From Lysobacter_C viscosus (GTDB lineage: Bacteria; Pseudomonadota; Gammaproteobacteria; Xanthomonadales; Xanthomonadaceae), in the NCBI RefSeq assembly GCF_046600715.1, contig NZ_JBJMAV010000010.1, positions 1-64,000 on the forward strand: a stretch of DNA of 64,000 nt, in the 5' to 3' direction. Position 1 is the stretch's first letter; each line of letters begins with the position of its first letter. The notes below the pieces were generated by a model. It saw only the letters and a list, made by a program, of their open reading frames with translations. It did not search any database and had not been told where the DNA came from. Of this stretch, positions 7,173 to 14,755 are shown one piece after another. The position numbers and the translations under genes are program-made.

Positions 7173-7475
7173 GTGGGTAGATTCCGGCTCGCAAAGTTCG
7201 CAATTGCAGCTCTTTGGCTGGTCGCAATTGCATCTCTTTGGCTGGTGGCCGCCTATTTCGTCCTGCAGTTCCTCAATTTCTGGCTCCTGCTGGGCCACGA
7301 CTGCGCGGATATCGGCCTGGTGATCAGCGAGTCGCGAATGGATTGCTCGGGTCCAGATCCGCAAGGGGCGTCGCCCATGCGTCCGTGGGAGCACCGCGGC
7401 CTCTGGTACGCGGCCGTAGCGGTTCTAGTCCCAATCGTTGCGCAGCGCTTGCGGCACCGCTCCCGTCGCGCCTAA
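7173..7475 (+). CDS. Two-helix cassette membrane protein, paralogue 2
   Basis: 100 residues, nearly identical to the protein at 6475. The few differences include GRFRLAKFAIAALW versus DRSQLAKFAIAARW near the start, ADIG versus ADVG and RHRSRRA versus RRRYRRA at the end. Same GTG start and spacing. The following attC is of a different arm class from that of the first copy, so the duplicates have different histories of recombination at their 3' ends. Confidence 0.7.
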   Translation: MGRFRLAKFAIAALWLVAIASLWLVAAYFVLQFLNFWLLLGHDCADIGLVISESRMDCSGPDPQGASPMRPWEHRGLWYAAVAVLVPIVAQRLRHRSRRA

Positions 7476-7529
7476 CAATTCGTCCAAGCCGACGCCGCTT
7501 CGCGGCGCGGCTTAACTCAGGTGTTAGCC
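7470..7529 (+). repeat. attC site 20
   Basis: R'' gcctaac, R' gttagcc. Confidence 0.95.
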
Positions 7530-7532
7530 GTC

Positions 7533-7844
7533 ATGGAGCCACTACTCGCTGAAGCCTACGAAGCAGTGCTCCGGGTGGAGCAACTTGCAGGCGTGTCGCT
7601 TCTTAACCGCGCGTCCCTGCAAGGCGACGTTGCTGCTGGCAACGGCGCAGCCGCCGACGACCTAGCAGAGTTCAACCGCCAAGCCGCAGAGCTTCATCGG
7701 CTACTACCGTCGATCAGCTTGCCCGATCTCAAGGAACGGCTAATCTTCCTTCGCATCCAGGCCATGAACGTCGAGAATGAGTTCGGTCGGTTGGCTGAAG
7801 CTATCCAGCAGGTGTTCGTTCAAGCAGCCGGCCATGACGGCTAA
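7533..7844 (+). CDS. 103-residue helical cassette protein, copy 2 of 2
   Basis: Encodes exactly the same protein as 3188-3499, and the nucleotide sequence looks identical too. Both copies end in GACGCC-class attC sites. The intervening 4 kb contains many other cassettes, so this is dispersed duplication through integrase activity rather than simple tandem slippage. Confidence 0.75.
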   Translation: MEPLLAEAYEAVLRVEQLAGVSLLNRASLQGDVAAGNGAAADDLAEFNRQAAELHRLLPSISLPDLKERLIFLRIQAMNVENEFGRLAEAIQQVFVQAAGHDG

Positions 7845-7898
7845 CAATTCGTCCAAGCCGACGCCGCTTCGCGGCGCGGCTTAACTCAGGTGTTAGGC
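7840..7898 (+). repeat. attC site 21
   Basis: R'' gctaac, R' gttaggc. Confidence 0.96.
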
Positions 7899-7912
7899 AG
7901 CAGGACCGAGCT

Positions 7913-8239
7913 ATGCGCGCACTCACTACACTTGTAGCCGGCCTCGTCGTGGCCCTGTTGCTTCTCGGCGTTTCATTCGCGACTGATGGCGTCGGGGGCT
8001 TCTGGCACAGCGTCCGCGACATCTTCATTGGCCCGCCGCTTTGGTTGCTGCAAGTGGGTCTTCCTGCGCTCTCGCCTTCGCTTGCAATCCGGCCTGGCAG
8101 CGCGTACAGCGGAGCATCTTTCTTCCTGGTCTTCTTCGTGGCGTTCTGGTGGCCGGCGTGCTCTGCGCTGCTGCTCTTTGTCCGTCGCCAGCCGCCTAAC
8201 AATTCATTCAAGCCGAACCCGCTTCGCGGGTCGGCTTAA
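7913..8239 (+). CDS. Cassette membrane protein with attC-encoded tail
   Basis: 108 residues. The N-terminal helix (about residues 5-25, LVAGLVVALLLLGVSFATDG) could be a signal anchor, and a second hydrophobic region covers about 70-92. The last 13 residues NNSFKPNPLRGSA are translated attC and the stop is at 8237-8239. ATG 7913 lies 14 bases after R' with only a weak GACCGAG upstream. Function unknown. Confidence 0.65.
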   Translation: MRALTTLVAGLVVALLLLGVSFATDGVGGFWHSVRDIFIGPPLWLLQVGLPALSPSLAIRPGSAYSGASFFLVFFVAFWWPACSALLLFVRRQPPNNSFKPNPLRGSA

Positions 8240-8253
8240 TTCAGGCGTTAGGC
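8194..8253 (+). repeat. attC site 22
   Basis: R'' gcctaac, R' gttaggc, GAACCC-class arms, overlapping the end of the preceding gene. Confidence 0.95.
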
Positions 8254-8544
8254 GGTACTGCTGAGCGTTGTTCGGCGGTCGCTCCTTCGGCCGCTGCCTC
8301 GCCAACGTGTCGTGCGTCGCGGGCTCATCCGGCACCGGCTCCGGCCGCTCTCCTTCGGCAATATCAGGCTGCTGGCCGCACACCGGCTTGGCTGCGCGGC
8401 TCAATCATTGCGGGGCCATCTTCGGCGGCATGTCGCCTTGCGGGTTCCGGGTAAAGCGCCGGTCGGCCTGGGCTGCTAATGTTCCAGCTCACGGGTGGTA
8501 CGGGTTCGCGGCTGCACGTTCTGCCGGCATCCGGGGCAGCACCA
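8254..8544 (+). repeat. Gene-free repeated cassette, copy 9
   Basis: A-type copy differing from copy 4 by only a few substitutions. Confidence 0.8.
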
Positions 8545-8603
8545 CCTAACTAGTCATTCAAGCCGAACCCGCTTCGCGGGTCGGCTTAATTCCGGTGTTA
8601 GCG
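8545..8603 (+). repeat. attC site 23
   Basis: R'' cctaac with tagtcatt spacer, R' gttagcg. Confidence 0.95.
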
Positions 8604-8611
8604 CTCACATC

Positions 8612-9514
8612 ATGCCAACCGGAATCTGCCGTCTTTGCCAGCACGAGTCCGAGCTGCAACTGAGCCACGTGGTCCCTGCGTTTGTCTTTAGATGGCTACG
8701 GGAATCTTCGGGCAACAGCCATATCCGGAGTACTGAAGCCCCAAACCTGCGCGTTCAGGACGGACCACAAAAGCACTGGCTTTGTTCGGATTGTGAGGGC
8801 CGGCTAGGCCGGTCTGAGACCGCATTCGCAACCGCGTTATTTCACCCTTACCTCGCACGGTCAGGCGAGCGGTTCCGATATGGTCCGTGGCTACTGCATT
8901 TCTGCGTATCCGTGTCCTGGCGAAATCTACTTATCCAGCTAGATCACCTTAAAGAGCAGAACTTTACGGAGGGGGAGCGTAGCTGGGTCGAAAGTGCGGA
9001 GCGAACCTGGCGACAGTTCTTGCTCGAAGAAACTGCTCACCCAGGCAAATACCGGCAGTTTCTCCTTCCCCTCGATCGAATAGAGAGCAATCGCGTAGAT
9101 TTGCCGCCGAACATCAATCGCTATCTCATGCGCGCCATCGACGTCGATCTGTGTCACGGCGGGCAGGCGCTGTTCACCTACAGCAAGCTTGGCAGATTCG
9201 TAATCATCGGCTTCATCAACGAGCCCAATCAGACGAACTGGGTAGGGGGTCGCGTCAACGCGAACGAAGGCACAGTCGAGCCGCGCAACTACACGTTGCC
9301 CGCGCCTTTCGGAACATATCTGATGGACAAGGCCGCGCGGGTGCGGGAGGCAATTCAAGGCATCTCGCCAAGGCAGACGGCTAAGATTGAGCAAGCGTTC
9401 CGGGCCAACGCAGACCGAATCGTTGGCACGGACTTCTTTGAAGCAATGCAGGCGGATGTTGAAATGTTTGGGTCGGGAGCGTTCAGCACTCAGGGTCCGC
9501 CGGGTGAGCGCTAA
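8612..9514 (+). CDS. Treble-clef/HNH-like zinc protein
   Basis: 300 residues, one of the largest proteins of the young array. Start ATG 8612; an upstream in-frame extension runs through attC and was discarded. The N-terminus holds CRLCQHESELQLSHVVP and, about 40 residues on, CSDCEGRLG. Paired CxxC motifs with an intervening Ser-His resemble a treble-clef zinc fold of the HNH type, although the full HNH catalytic set is not evident. The remaining ~230 residues are soluble and unrecognised. A nucleic-acid-binding or nuclease role is inferred only. Confidence 0.7.
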   Translation: MPTGICRLCQHESELQLSHVVPAFVFRWLRESSGNSHIRSTEAPNLRVQDGPQKHWLCSDCEGRLGRSETAFATALFHPYLARSGERFRYGPWLLHFCVSVSWRNLLIQLDHLKEQNFTEGERSWVESAERTWRQFLLEETAHPGKYRQFLLPLDRIESNRVDLPPNINRYLMRAIDVDLCHGGQALFTYSKLGRFVIIGFINEPNQTNWVGGRVNANEGTVEPRNYTLPAPFGTYLMDKAARVREAIQGISPRQTAKIEQAFRANADRIVGTDFFEAMQADVEMFGSGAFSTQGPPGER

Positions 9515-9568
9515 CAATTCGTCCAAGCCGATGCCGCTTCGCGGCACGGCTTAACTCAGGTGTTAGGC
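9510..9568 (+). repeat. attC site 24
   Basis: R'' gctaac, R' gttaggc, GATGCC-class arms. Confidence 0.95.
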
Positions 9569-9573
9569 CCCTT

Positions 9574-9987
9574 ATGAGAGACGTCCGGTTAGTTGTTCTT
9601 CTGGGCTTAGCAACTTTGTCTCCTTCCGCTAGCGCAGACATCCCCATTCCCGAAAGATGTCCATCGGGCTTAGCCGCTGTGCGTTGGGCGCAGCCGCGGT
9701 ACCCAGCGGCCTGGAAAGGTCAGCCGCTCACCGCCGTTGAGGTTGTCGGCAGGTTGGAGGTCAATGGCACCGTAAGCTCTGTCGAAGTGGTCGGATTTCA
9801 CACAGCAACGGGCCGGCACCTCAAGGGGTCGGAGGTCCTCACCGCAGCAGTGCTGGGACCCTCAAGGCGTTGGCTCTTTCCGCACCCGCCGGAGCGCTGC
9901 GTCATCTATATGCGAGTTCCATTGAAGGTTCCACGCAAGGGGCCTAACAATTCGTTCAAGCCGATGCCGCTTCGCGGCACGGCTTAA
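9574..9987 (+). CDS. Exported TonB C-terminal-like protein
   Basis: 137 residues with an N-terminal signal peptide (hydrophobic residues 6-16, cleavage near ASA-DI). The mature part has the order seen in TonB C-terminal domains: PRYPAAWKGQ, then VEVVGRLEVNGTVSSVEVVG, then AVLGPSRRWLFPHP. There is no membrane-spanning proline-rich arm, so it is a free periplasmic domain, not a complete energy transducer. The tail NNSFKPMPLRGTA comes from attC. Assignment rests on pattern only. Confidence 0.6.
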   Translation: MRDVRLVVLLGLATLSPSASADIPIPERCPSGLAAVRWAQPRYPAAWKGQPLTAVEVVGRLEVNGTVSSVEVVGFHTATGRHLKGSEVLTAAVLGPSRRWLFPHPPERCVIYMRVPLKVPRKGPNNSFKPMPLRGTA

Positions 9988-10000
9988 CTCAGGTGTTAGC
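9942..10000 (+). repeat. attC site 25
   Basis: R'' gcctaac, R' gttagc, GATGCC-class arms. Confidence 0.95.
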
Positions 10001-10004
10001 GCTC

Positions 10005-10433
10005 ATGTTGAGACTCACGGCTCTGCTTGTGGCGGCTGGGCTCACCGGCGCGTGCAGTACTCCCGGAGGCCTCGGTCGACGGAACGCCTCGCCTTTAGAT
10101 GTCCGCCTGGCTGAGCTCAGCGGCCCCGGTGCTGTGGCGTGCGGTTCCGTCCCCTACCAAGAGTTTCAGCCCAATGCAGCGCTCTTGGAACAAGCGACTG
10201 ACTGCGCGGAGACCGCCCTTAAGAGCCAACGCCCATTCTGGATTGCCATGCAGGTCGGCAGCTACGGGGACGGAGCTGAGTGGCATGGCGCTGCCAAGGC
10301 ACGTGACGGCGGCATGTACTTCCTCACGTATTCCACTTACCTCAGCAGTGACACGCAACCCGCGCCAGTTGCGCAACGCTGTGCCAAGGTCTCGTTTGAT
10401 CCCGGTCGAATCGTCTGTGAGCATGATCGCTAA
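10005..10433 (+). CDS. Cassette lipoprotein
   Basis: 142 residues. Hydrophobic residues 4-16 are followed by the lipobox LTGAC with Cys17, so it should be lipid-modified. The mature part has cysteines in ACGSVPYQ, TDCAE, QRCAK and IVCEHDR. A segment GSYGDGAEWHGAAKARDGGMYF near residue 85 suggests a beta-sheet core. The start is four bases after attC and the stop is inside the next attC. Unknown family. Confidence 0.7.
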   Translation: MLRLTALLVAAGLTGACSTPGGLGRRNASPLDVRLAELSGPGAVACGSVPYQEFQPNAALLEQATDCAETALKSQRPFWIAMQVGSYGDGAEWHGAAKARDGGMYFLTYSTYLSSDTQPAPVAQRCAKVSFDPGRIVCEHDR

Positions 10434-10487
10434 CAATTCGTCCAAGCCGACGCCGCTTCGCGGCGCGGCTTAACTCAGGTGTTAGGG
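10429..10487 (+). repeat. attC site 26
   Basis: R'' gctaac, R' gttaggg. Confidence 0.95.
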
Positions 10488-10492
10488 CGCTG

Positions 10493-10936
10493 ATGATAGA
10501 AGAGACACCCCCGTGTCGGCACAAGCTTTCGCTTCGTCTGCGTCACCCAACGGCGCGCTTGGAGAGCTGCACTGAGCAGTTCGACTTGGAGCCACTTCGC
10601 CAGTGGTCGGTTGGCGAGCCGCGGACCTCCACCCGCGCGGTTCCCCTGCCGGGCGTGTGGCAGGACTCGTATTGGACCGCGTCGCTCGACGTGGCAGAGG
10701 GCGAATCGCTGGAACAGAGCTTGGAGAGGACCGTCAGTTGGCTGGAAAAGCATGCCCACTACTTGGGTGAGCATCGCCAGTCAGGCGGCTCCGTCGAGCT
10801 CTTCGTCGGCTTCTTCCTCGAAGGCTTCAACGCTGGCTTCTCTCTGGCACCGGCGCTGCTGTCCAGATCGGCCGGCCTGGGCGTTGCTCTAGACTTCGAC
10901 GTGTACGGGCCGCGCGATGAACCGCACGCGCCCTAA
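10493..10936 (+). CDS. DUF4279-type protein
   Basis: 147 residues, soluble. The order of features fits DUF4279: an opening LSLRLRHPTARLESC, a conserved tryptophan region near DSYWTASLDVAEGE, a helix with LEQSLERTVSWLEKH, and a closing segment with ALLSRSAGLGVALDFDVYGP. The family has no known activity and is common in cassettes and near toxin-like genes. The start ATG is six bases beyond R'. Confidence 0.65.
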   Translation: MIEETPPCRHKLSLRLRHPTARLESCTEQFDLEPLRQWSVGEPRTSTRAVPLPGVWQDSYWTASLDVAEGESLEQSLERTVSWLEKHAHYLGEHRQSGGSVELFVGFFLEGFNAGFSLAPALLSRSAGLGVALDFDVYGPRDEPHAP

Positions 10937-10990
10937 CAATTCGTCCAAGCCGATGCCGCTTCGCGGCACGGCTTAACTCAGGTGTTAGGC
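10931..10990 (+). repeat. attC site 27
   Basis: R'' ccctaac, R' gttaggc, GATGCC-class arms. Confidence 0.95.
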
Positions 10991-11283
10991 GGTACTGCTG
11001 AGAGTTGTTCGGCAGTCGCTCTTCGGCCGCTCACTCGCCAACGTGTCGTGCGTCGCGGGCTCAACCGACACCGGCTCCGGCCGCTCTCCTTCGGCGACAT
11101 CTTGCTACTGGCCGTACACCGGCTTGGCTGCTTGGCTCAATCATTGCGGGGCCATCTTCGGCTGCATGTCGCCTTGCGGGTTCCGGGTAAAGCGCCGGTC
11201 GGCTCTGGCTGGTAGTGTTCCGCTAGCACGCGGGTTGGCCGCGGTTGGCGCTGGGGAGTTCAGCCAGCCATCGGAGCAGCACC
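10991..11283 (+). repeat. Gene-free repeated cassette, copy 10 (B-type)
   Basis: B-type copy. One C is missing in the first CTCCTTCGG motif (reads CTCTTCGG), which shifts any frame relative to the other copies. Confidence 0.8.
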
Positions 11284-11343
11284 GCCTAACAATTCATTCA
11301 AGCCGAACCCGCTTCGCGGGTCGGCTTAATTCAGGCGTTAGCC
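11284..11343 (+). repeat. attC site 28
   Basis: R'' gcctaac, R' gttagcc. Confidence 0.95.
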
Positions 11344-11361
11344 CGCAATGGAAGGAATGCG

Positions 11362-11607
11362 ATGACCAACCGACCCTCTCGTGAAGATTACCCTTGGTGG
11401 GTAAAGGTCAGCTTGTGGGGACTTTCTAGTAGAAATGGGCTATGGCTGTTCGTAGCCATATCTGCTGTAGCAGCTGTTTTTTGCATCTTCTCTTATGCAT
11501 CCTCGGGGTTCCCACGTTGGTATTTGGGGCCCCTGTTTGTTCTTGCCGCACTGATGTACTGGCTTTCTATCCGCTGGGTAGACCGGCATGGCTCATGGGA
11601 CTTGTAG
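11362..11607 (+). CDS. Two-helix cassette membrane protein
   Basis: 81 residues, with a purine-rich GGAAGGAA just upstream of ATG 11362. Helices are about residues 27-46 (GLWLFVAISAVAAVFCIF) and 52-70. The short N-terminus SREDYPWWVKVSLWG and C-terminal RWVDRHGSWDL probably face the cytoplasm. Unlike many cassettes here its stop precedes attC and it has a recognisable ribosome site. Function unknown. Confidence 0.7.
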   Translation: MTNRPSREDYPWWVKVSLWGLSSRNGLWLFVAISAVAAVFCIFSYASSGFPRWYLGPLFVLAALMYWLSIRWVDRHGSWDL

Positions 11608-11620
11608 TCAACGTGTTGCG

Positions 11621-11680
11621 GCCTAACAATTCATTCAAGCCGAACCCGCTTCGCGGGTCGGCTTAATTCCGGTGTTAGGG
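11621..11680 (+). repeat. attC site 29
   Basis: R'' gcctaac, R' gttaggg. Confidence 0.95.
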
Positions 11681-11684
11681 CCCT

Positions 11685-12023
11685 ATGCGAGTTCGGACAA
11701 TTTTGGCGGGAGTAATTCTCTCGATCCCCGGCCTCATCCTAGGTGCGGCAATTCTATATGCCCCCATTGCATTGGTTGAGGAGATCTACTTCCGATCATG
11801 CGGGCTCTCTATGGACGAAGCGCGCAATAGCGCGCTCACCAGTTCACTGCTGTCTGAAGACGCTGGCGCACCAGCGCGCTTGGTGCACACAGGCAGCGAC
11901 GGCTCTTGCGCGCACTATTTCGAGTACTCAGGCCCAGCTGGCAATTTCAGCTTTTCGGTGATGGGTACGTGGCTGCACGGGGTGAAGCTCGCGTACACGG
12001 CTCATGACGCGGGCGGCCCCTAA
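11685..12023 (+). CDS. Membrane-anchored cassette protein
   Basis: 112 residues. One long N-terminal helix (about 5-32, LAGVILSIPGLILGAAILYA) probably anchors an exported domain of ~80 residues with two cysteines (RSCGLS, GSCAHYF). The domain ends in a beta-like stretch (FSFSVMGTWLHG). The ATG is four bases after attC and the stop is in the next core. No family recognised. Confidence 0.65.
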   Translation: MRVRTILAGVILSIPGLILGAAILYAPIALVEEIYFRSCGLSMDEARNSALTSSLLSEDAGAPARLVHTGSDGSCAHYFEYSGPAGNFSFSVMGTWLHGVKLAYTAHDAGGP

Positions 12024-12077
12024 CTATTCGTCCAAGCCGACGCCGCTTCGCGGCGCGGCTTAACTCAGGTGTTAGGC
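12018..12077 (+). repeat. attC site 30
   Basis: R'' ccctaac followed by a variant tattcg, R' gttaggc. Confidence 0.94.
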
Positions 12078-12091
12078 GCGGGAAACAAGTT

Positions 12092-12868
12092 ATGCGCTAC
12101 TCGGAAGAAGCACTGGCGCAGATAGCGGAGCTCTTTGAGCCGCGTGCAGCTGCCCTCGAACAGCATCAGCTTCAGGCCCTCCTAGAGTCCGGCAAGACCA
12201 CAAGCGCCGAGGCGATGGAGCATCTGACCCACGGCGCGGGCCGCAGGTTCGGTCTGCTGCATCACGCGCTCCACCGCGTCTTTCAGCTATTCCCACCGGA
12301 CGCAACCGAGCCTTTGCCGCGGGAAACCCTCAGTGATGTCCAAGTAAACCTGCACGCCTTTTTCATCAATCTGGTCGGGCTCTTCGACAACTTTGCATGG
12401 GCTTTTGCTTCGCACCACAACCTCACGGACGTACTCGCCAAGCCCCTGTCAATTGATCTCTTCAAGTCACATTTCCAGACAAACTTGCCTCCCAAACTAG
12501 CGAGCTTCCTGCAGGATCCCACGCTTGCGGGCTGGCACAAGAACTACCTAAAGAACTACCGAGACGCCCTCGCACACCGGATTCCCTTGTACGTACCGCC
12601 GTGCAACATCTACACCCCCGACCGAGAGCAATACGAGCGCCTTGAAGAGATGCGATTGCAGTTGCAAAAGGAATGGCGGTTTGATGAAGCGGAGGCCGTT
12701 CGGGCCGAACAGGCGCGGTTAGAGCACCCCTGCTTTACGTTTGTGCATTCGTTCAAGCCTGGCGCGAGCGCCGGACATATGTTTGTCCACGCCCAGTTGC
12801 TAGCGGATGCTGGTACTGTTTCGTCGGTGTCAGGCGCGTTCTACGAAAGTTGGCTGGCCCGCGCCTAA
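12092..12868 (+). CDS. HEPN-like protein with an Rx4H motif
   Basis: 258 residues, soluble and mostly helical. The middle third contains LVGLFDNFAWAFASHHNL and then NYLKNYRDALAHRIPLYVPP. RDALAH fits the Rx4-6H signature of HEPN ribonucleases, and the LAHRIPLYVPP context matches a common family of uncharacterised proteins I would place near HEPN. The C-terminal third (coiled, EEMRLQLQKEWRFDEAEAVRAE) is charged. An RNase role in defence or toxicity is inference; no partner antitoxin is in the cassette. Confidence 0.6.
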   Translation: MRYSEEALAQIAELFEPRAAALEQHQLQALLESGKTTSAEAMEHLTHGAGRRFGLLHHALHRVFQLFPPDATEPLPRETLSDVQVNLHAFFINLVGLFDNFAWAFASHHNLTDVLAKPLSIDLFKSHFQTNLPPKLASFLQDPTLAGWHKNYLKNYRDALAHRIPLYVPPCNIYTPDREQYERLEEMRLQLQKEWRFDEAEAVRAEQARLEHPCFTFVHSFKPGASAGHMFVHAQLLADAGTVSSVSGAFYESWLARA

Positions 12869-12922
12869 CAATTCGTCCAAGCCGACGCCGCTTCGCGGCG
12901 CGGCTTAACTCAGGTGTTAGGC
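12863..12922 (+). repeat. attC site 31
   Basis: R'' gcctaac, R' gttaggc. Confidence 0.96.
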
Positions 12923-12932
12923 CGCAATCCAA

Positions 12933-13310
12933 ATGACAGAATTGCGTGAAGTACTCCTCGGTAGCTTGGCCGGGCTCTTAGCCATTGCCTTCGCCTTCGC
13001 CATCTATGGCTTTCTTGTCCCGCCTTTCACAGACGATGAAATCCAACAGTCGTTTGTGGATACGTGGGAGGTCAATGCCATTGTCACAACTGTAGCCTTG
13101 GCCGTTGTCTTGCCAGCTGGCATTCTCGCAGCCTTGCTCATTTGGCGCGGAAGTCGCTTGGCCAAACGTCTAGCCATCGCGTCCATTGCGCTCTCCCTGT
13201 TAACTGCCGCCCTACTTGTTCTTAGCCACGCTGCACTTACGGAGCGGACAACCAGGCTCACCGGCCAAGAATTTGACGGTACCCTTGGCCTAGGCTTGGG
13301 CCCACTCTGA
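12933..13310 (+). CDS. Three-helix cassette membrane protein
   Basis: 125 residues. Predicted helices are at about 8-30 (GSLAGLLAIAFAFAIYGFLV), 46-69 (NAIVTTVALAVVLPAGILAALLI) and 76-97. The loop between helices 1 and 2 is acidic (FTDDEIQQSFVDTWE). The stop (TGA 13308-13310) comes a few bases before attC. Nothing identifies a function. Confidence 0.7.
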   Translation: MTELREVLLGSLAGLLAIAFAFAIYGFLVPPFTDDEIQQSFVDTWEVNAIVTTVALAVVLPAGILAALLIWRGSRLAKRLAIASIALSLLTAALLVLSHAALTERTTRLTGQEFDGTLGLGLGPL

Positions 13311-13316
13311 GTTGCG

Positions 13317-13376
13317 GCCTAACAATTCATTCAACCCGATGCCGCTTCGCGGCACGGGTTAATTCAGGTGTTAGGC
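13317..13376 (+). repeat. attC site 32
   Basis: R'' gcctaac, R' gttaggc; arms of a CCCGATGCC/GGCACGGG class not seen further left. Confidence 0.94.
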
Positions 13377-13387
13377 CGCGTATCGAG

Positions 13388-13822
13388 ATGATCGCAATTT
13401 GGATCCTAGGAGGCATCGCTTTTTCAGGAGTGCTTTGGTGGGCGCTGAGTGCTGACTTCAATAGATTTGCGCGCAAGCGGAAAGACGAGCCCCTCTATCC
13501 GGAGAGTCTTTTCAAGGTCGCGGTCACGGACTCGGAGATCATCGCGCATCGCCCAGATGGGACCGTTGAGCGGGTAGCAATTGCGGAGTTGAAGGAGCTC
13601 TACATTGTTACAACCTCGGCCGGCCCATGGAGCCCGGATGTGTGGTGGTTATTTGTTGGCTCCGCTTCCGGATCTGGGTGTTCGTTTCCTGGCGGTGCCT
13701 CTGGCGAGCACGAGGCGCTACATTTCGCGCAGCAGTTGCCGGGTTTTGACAACGCTGCCTTCATCACGGCCATGGGCTCCACCAGCGATGCGAAGTTCCT
13801 CTGTTGGCAGGCCGCGGCCTAA
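13388..13822 (+). CDS. Membrane-anchored protein of a conserved uncharacterised family
   Basis: 144 residues. One N-terminal helix (residues 3-20) precedes a cytoplasmic domain with VTDSEIIAHRPDGTVERVA, GPWSPDVWWLFVG, then PGGASGEHEAL and a C-terminal LPGFDNAAFITAMGSTSDA. I recognise this order (a beta-rich domain ending in PGFDN...AMGST) from many bacterial hypothetical proteins without known function. Its start has no strong ribosome site. Confidence 0.65.
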   Translation: MIAIWILGGIAFSGVLWWALSADFNRFARKRKDEPLYPESLFKVAVTDSEIIAHRPDGTVERVAIAELKELYIVTTSAGPWSPDVWWLFVGSASGSGCSFPGGASGEHEALHFAQQLPGFDNAAFITAMGSTSDAKFLCWQAAA

Positions 13823-13876
13823 CAATTCATTGAACCCGATGCCGCTTCGCGGCACGGGTTAATTCAGGTGTTAGGC
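13817..13876 (+). repeat. attC site 33
   Basis: R'' gcctaac, R' gttaggc, CCCGATGCC/GGCACGGG arms as in site 32. Confidence 0.94.
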
Positions 13877-13891
13877 CCCTTGGGGAAATGT

Positions 13892-14266
13892 ATGGGCTAT
13901 GACAAGGTCAAAGCTGATGGCACAGTCATAAGGGCGCCGCGATTCACCTATCGCGTCCTTGACTCTGTGCCTGTGGCATTCCAACTCGCCGAATGGCTGC
14001 TGGTCATTGTGGCCTTCCAGTACGTTGATGCGCGCTTTGGTTACTTGGCGGCGAAGGTCGCTTGGCTGGTGCTTAGCGCAGCGTTCGCGCTTTACGTAGG
14101 CGTCTTAGCTTCAAATGTCCTGTGGCGAGTTGTGGAAGACCCATATAAGAAGGGCGCCTGGGGTCTGTTCTCGCGCTTCTTCTTCCCACTTCTTAGCGGT
14201 GCGGCAGTCTTTGGCATGCAGCACCTTGTCAAGCAAATGGTCATGGCGCAGCAGGCCGGGGCCTAA
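13892..14266 (+). CDS. Three-helix cassette membrane protein
   Basis: 124 residues. ATG 13892 follows GGGGAAA and is chosen over the upstream GTG at 13868 within attC. After a polar N-terminus (GYDKVKADGTVIRAPRFTYR) come helices at about 29-46, 51-75 and 92-112. The charged DPYKKGAWG segment lies in the second loop. Function unknown. Confidence 0.7.
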   Translation: MGYDKVKADGTVIRAPRFTYRVLDSVPVAFQLAEWLLVIVAFQYVDARFGYLAAKVAWLVLSAAFALYVGVLASNVLWRVVEDPYKKGAWGLFSRFFFPLLSGAAVFGMQHLVKQMVMAQQAGA

Positions 14267-14320
14267 CAATTCATTCAAGCCGAACCCGCTTCGCGGGTCG
14301 GCTTAATTCAGGTGTTAGAG
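14261..14320 (+). repeat. attC site 34
   Basis: R'' gcctaac, R' gttagag. Confidence 0.94.
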
Positions 14321-14328
14321 GGCACTGG

Positions 14329-14687
14329 ATGCTATTCCACCGACCGACATTCGCAATCGCGTTGGTCCTGGCTGGTTGCGCTAGCGTTTCTACGCGCCCG
14401 TGCCCGGGCCTCGAGTCGGACAGCTCACATGCGATGGCACGAAGTGTTATGAGTCTTACGACGGAGAGGTCTTTAACCGGATGGCCGTTAGACCGGAACA
14501 AGCAGACGAGCTACTGAAGCTGGCGGGAGTTAGCCGCCTTTCGTCGCAGGGCTGGTACTTGTCCAACACTGGCAAATATCGGTTGTACGTTGGCGCCGCA
14601 TCCATAGGAGAAATGTACGAATTCGTCCCCGCGGATGCTGGGTGGAGCGTGAAGCACGAAAAGCGCGGGTACATGTGCCTTGACTGA
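14329..14687 (+). pseudogene. Lipoprotein gene split by a frameshift
   Basis: Frame 1 starts at ATG 14329 with a clear lipoprotein signal (FAIALVLAGC) and runs into nonsense after ...STRPCPG. A second frame, open from about 14400 to 14687, continues with QLTCDGTKCYESYDGEVF and ends KHEKRGYMCLD. Moving from one to the other needs a -1 shift (one base lost) between about 14395 and 14430, near CCCGGGCC. The intact protein would be about 118 residues. It could be a true mutation, a sequencing error, or an independent GTG start at 14400. Confidence 0.6.
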
Positions 14688-14693
14688 GGCGCC

Positions 14694-14753
14694 CTCTAAC
14701 AACTCGTCCAAGCCGATGCCGCTTCGCGGCACGGCTTAACTCAGGTGTTAGCC
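14694..14753 (+). repeat. attC site 35
   Basis: R'' ctctaac, R' gttagcc, GATGCC-class arms. Confidence 0.94.
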
Positions 14754-14755
14754 GT

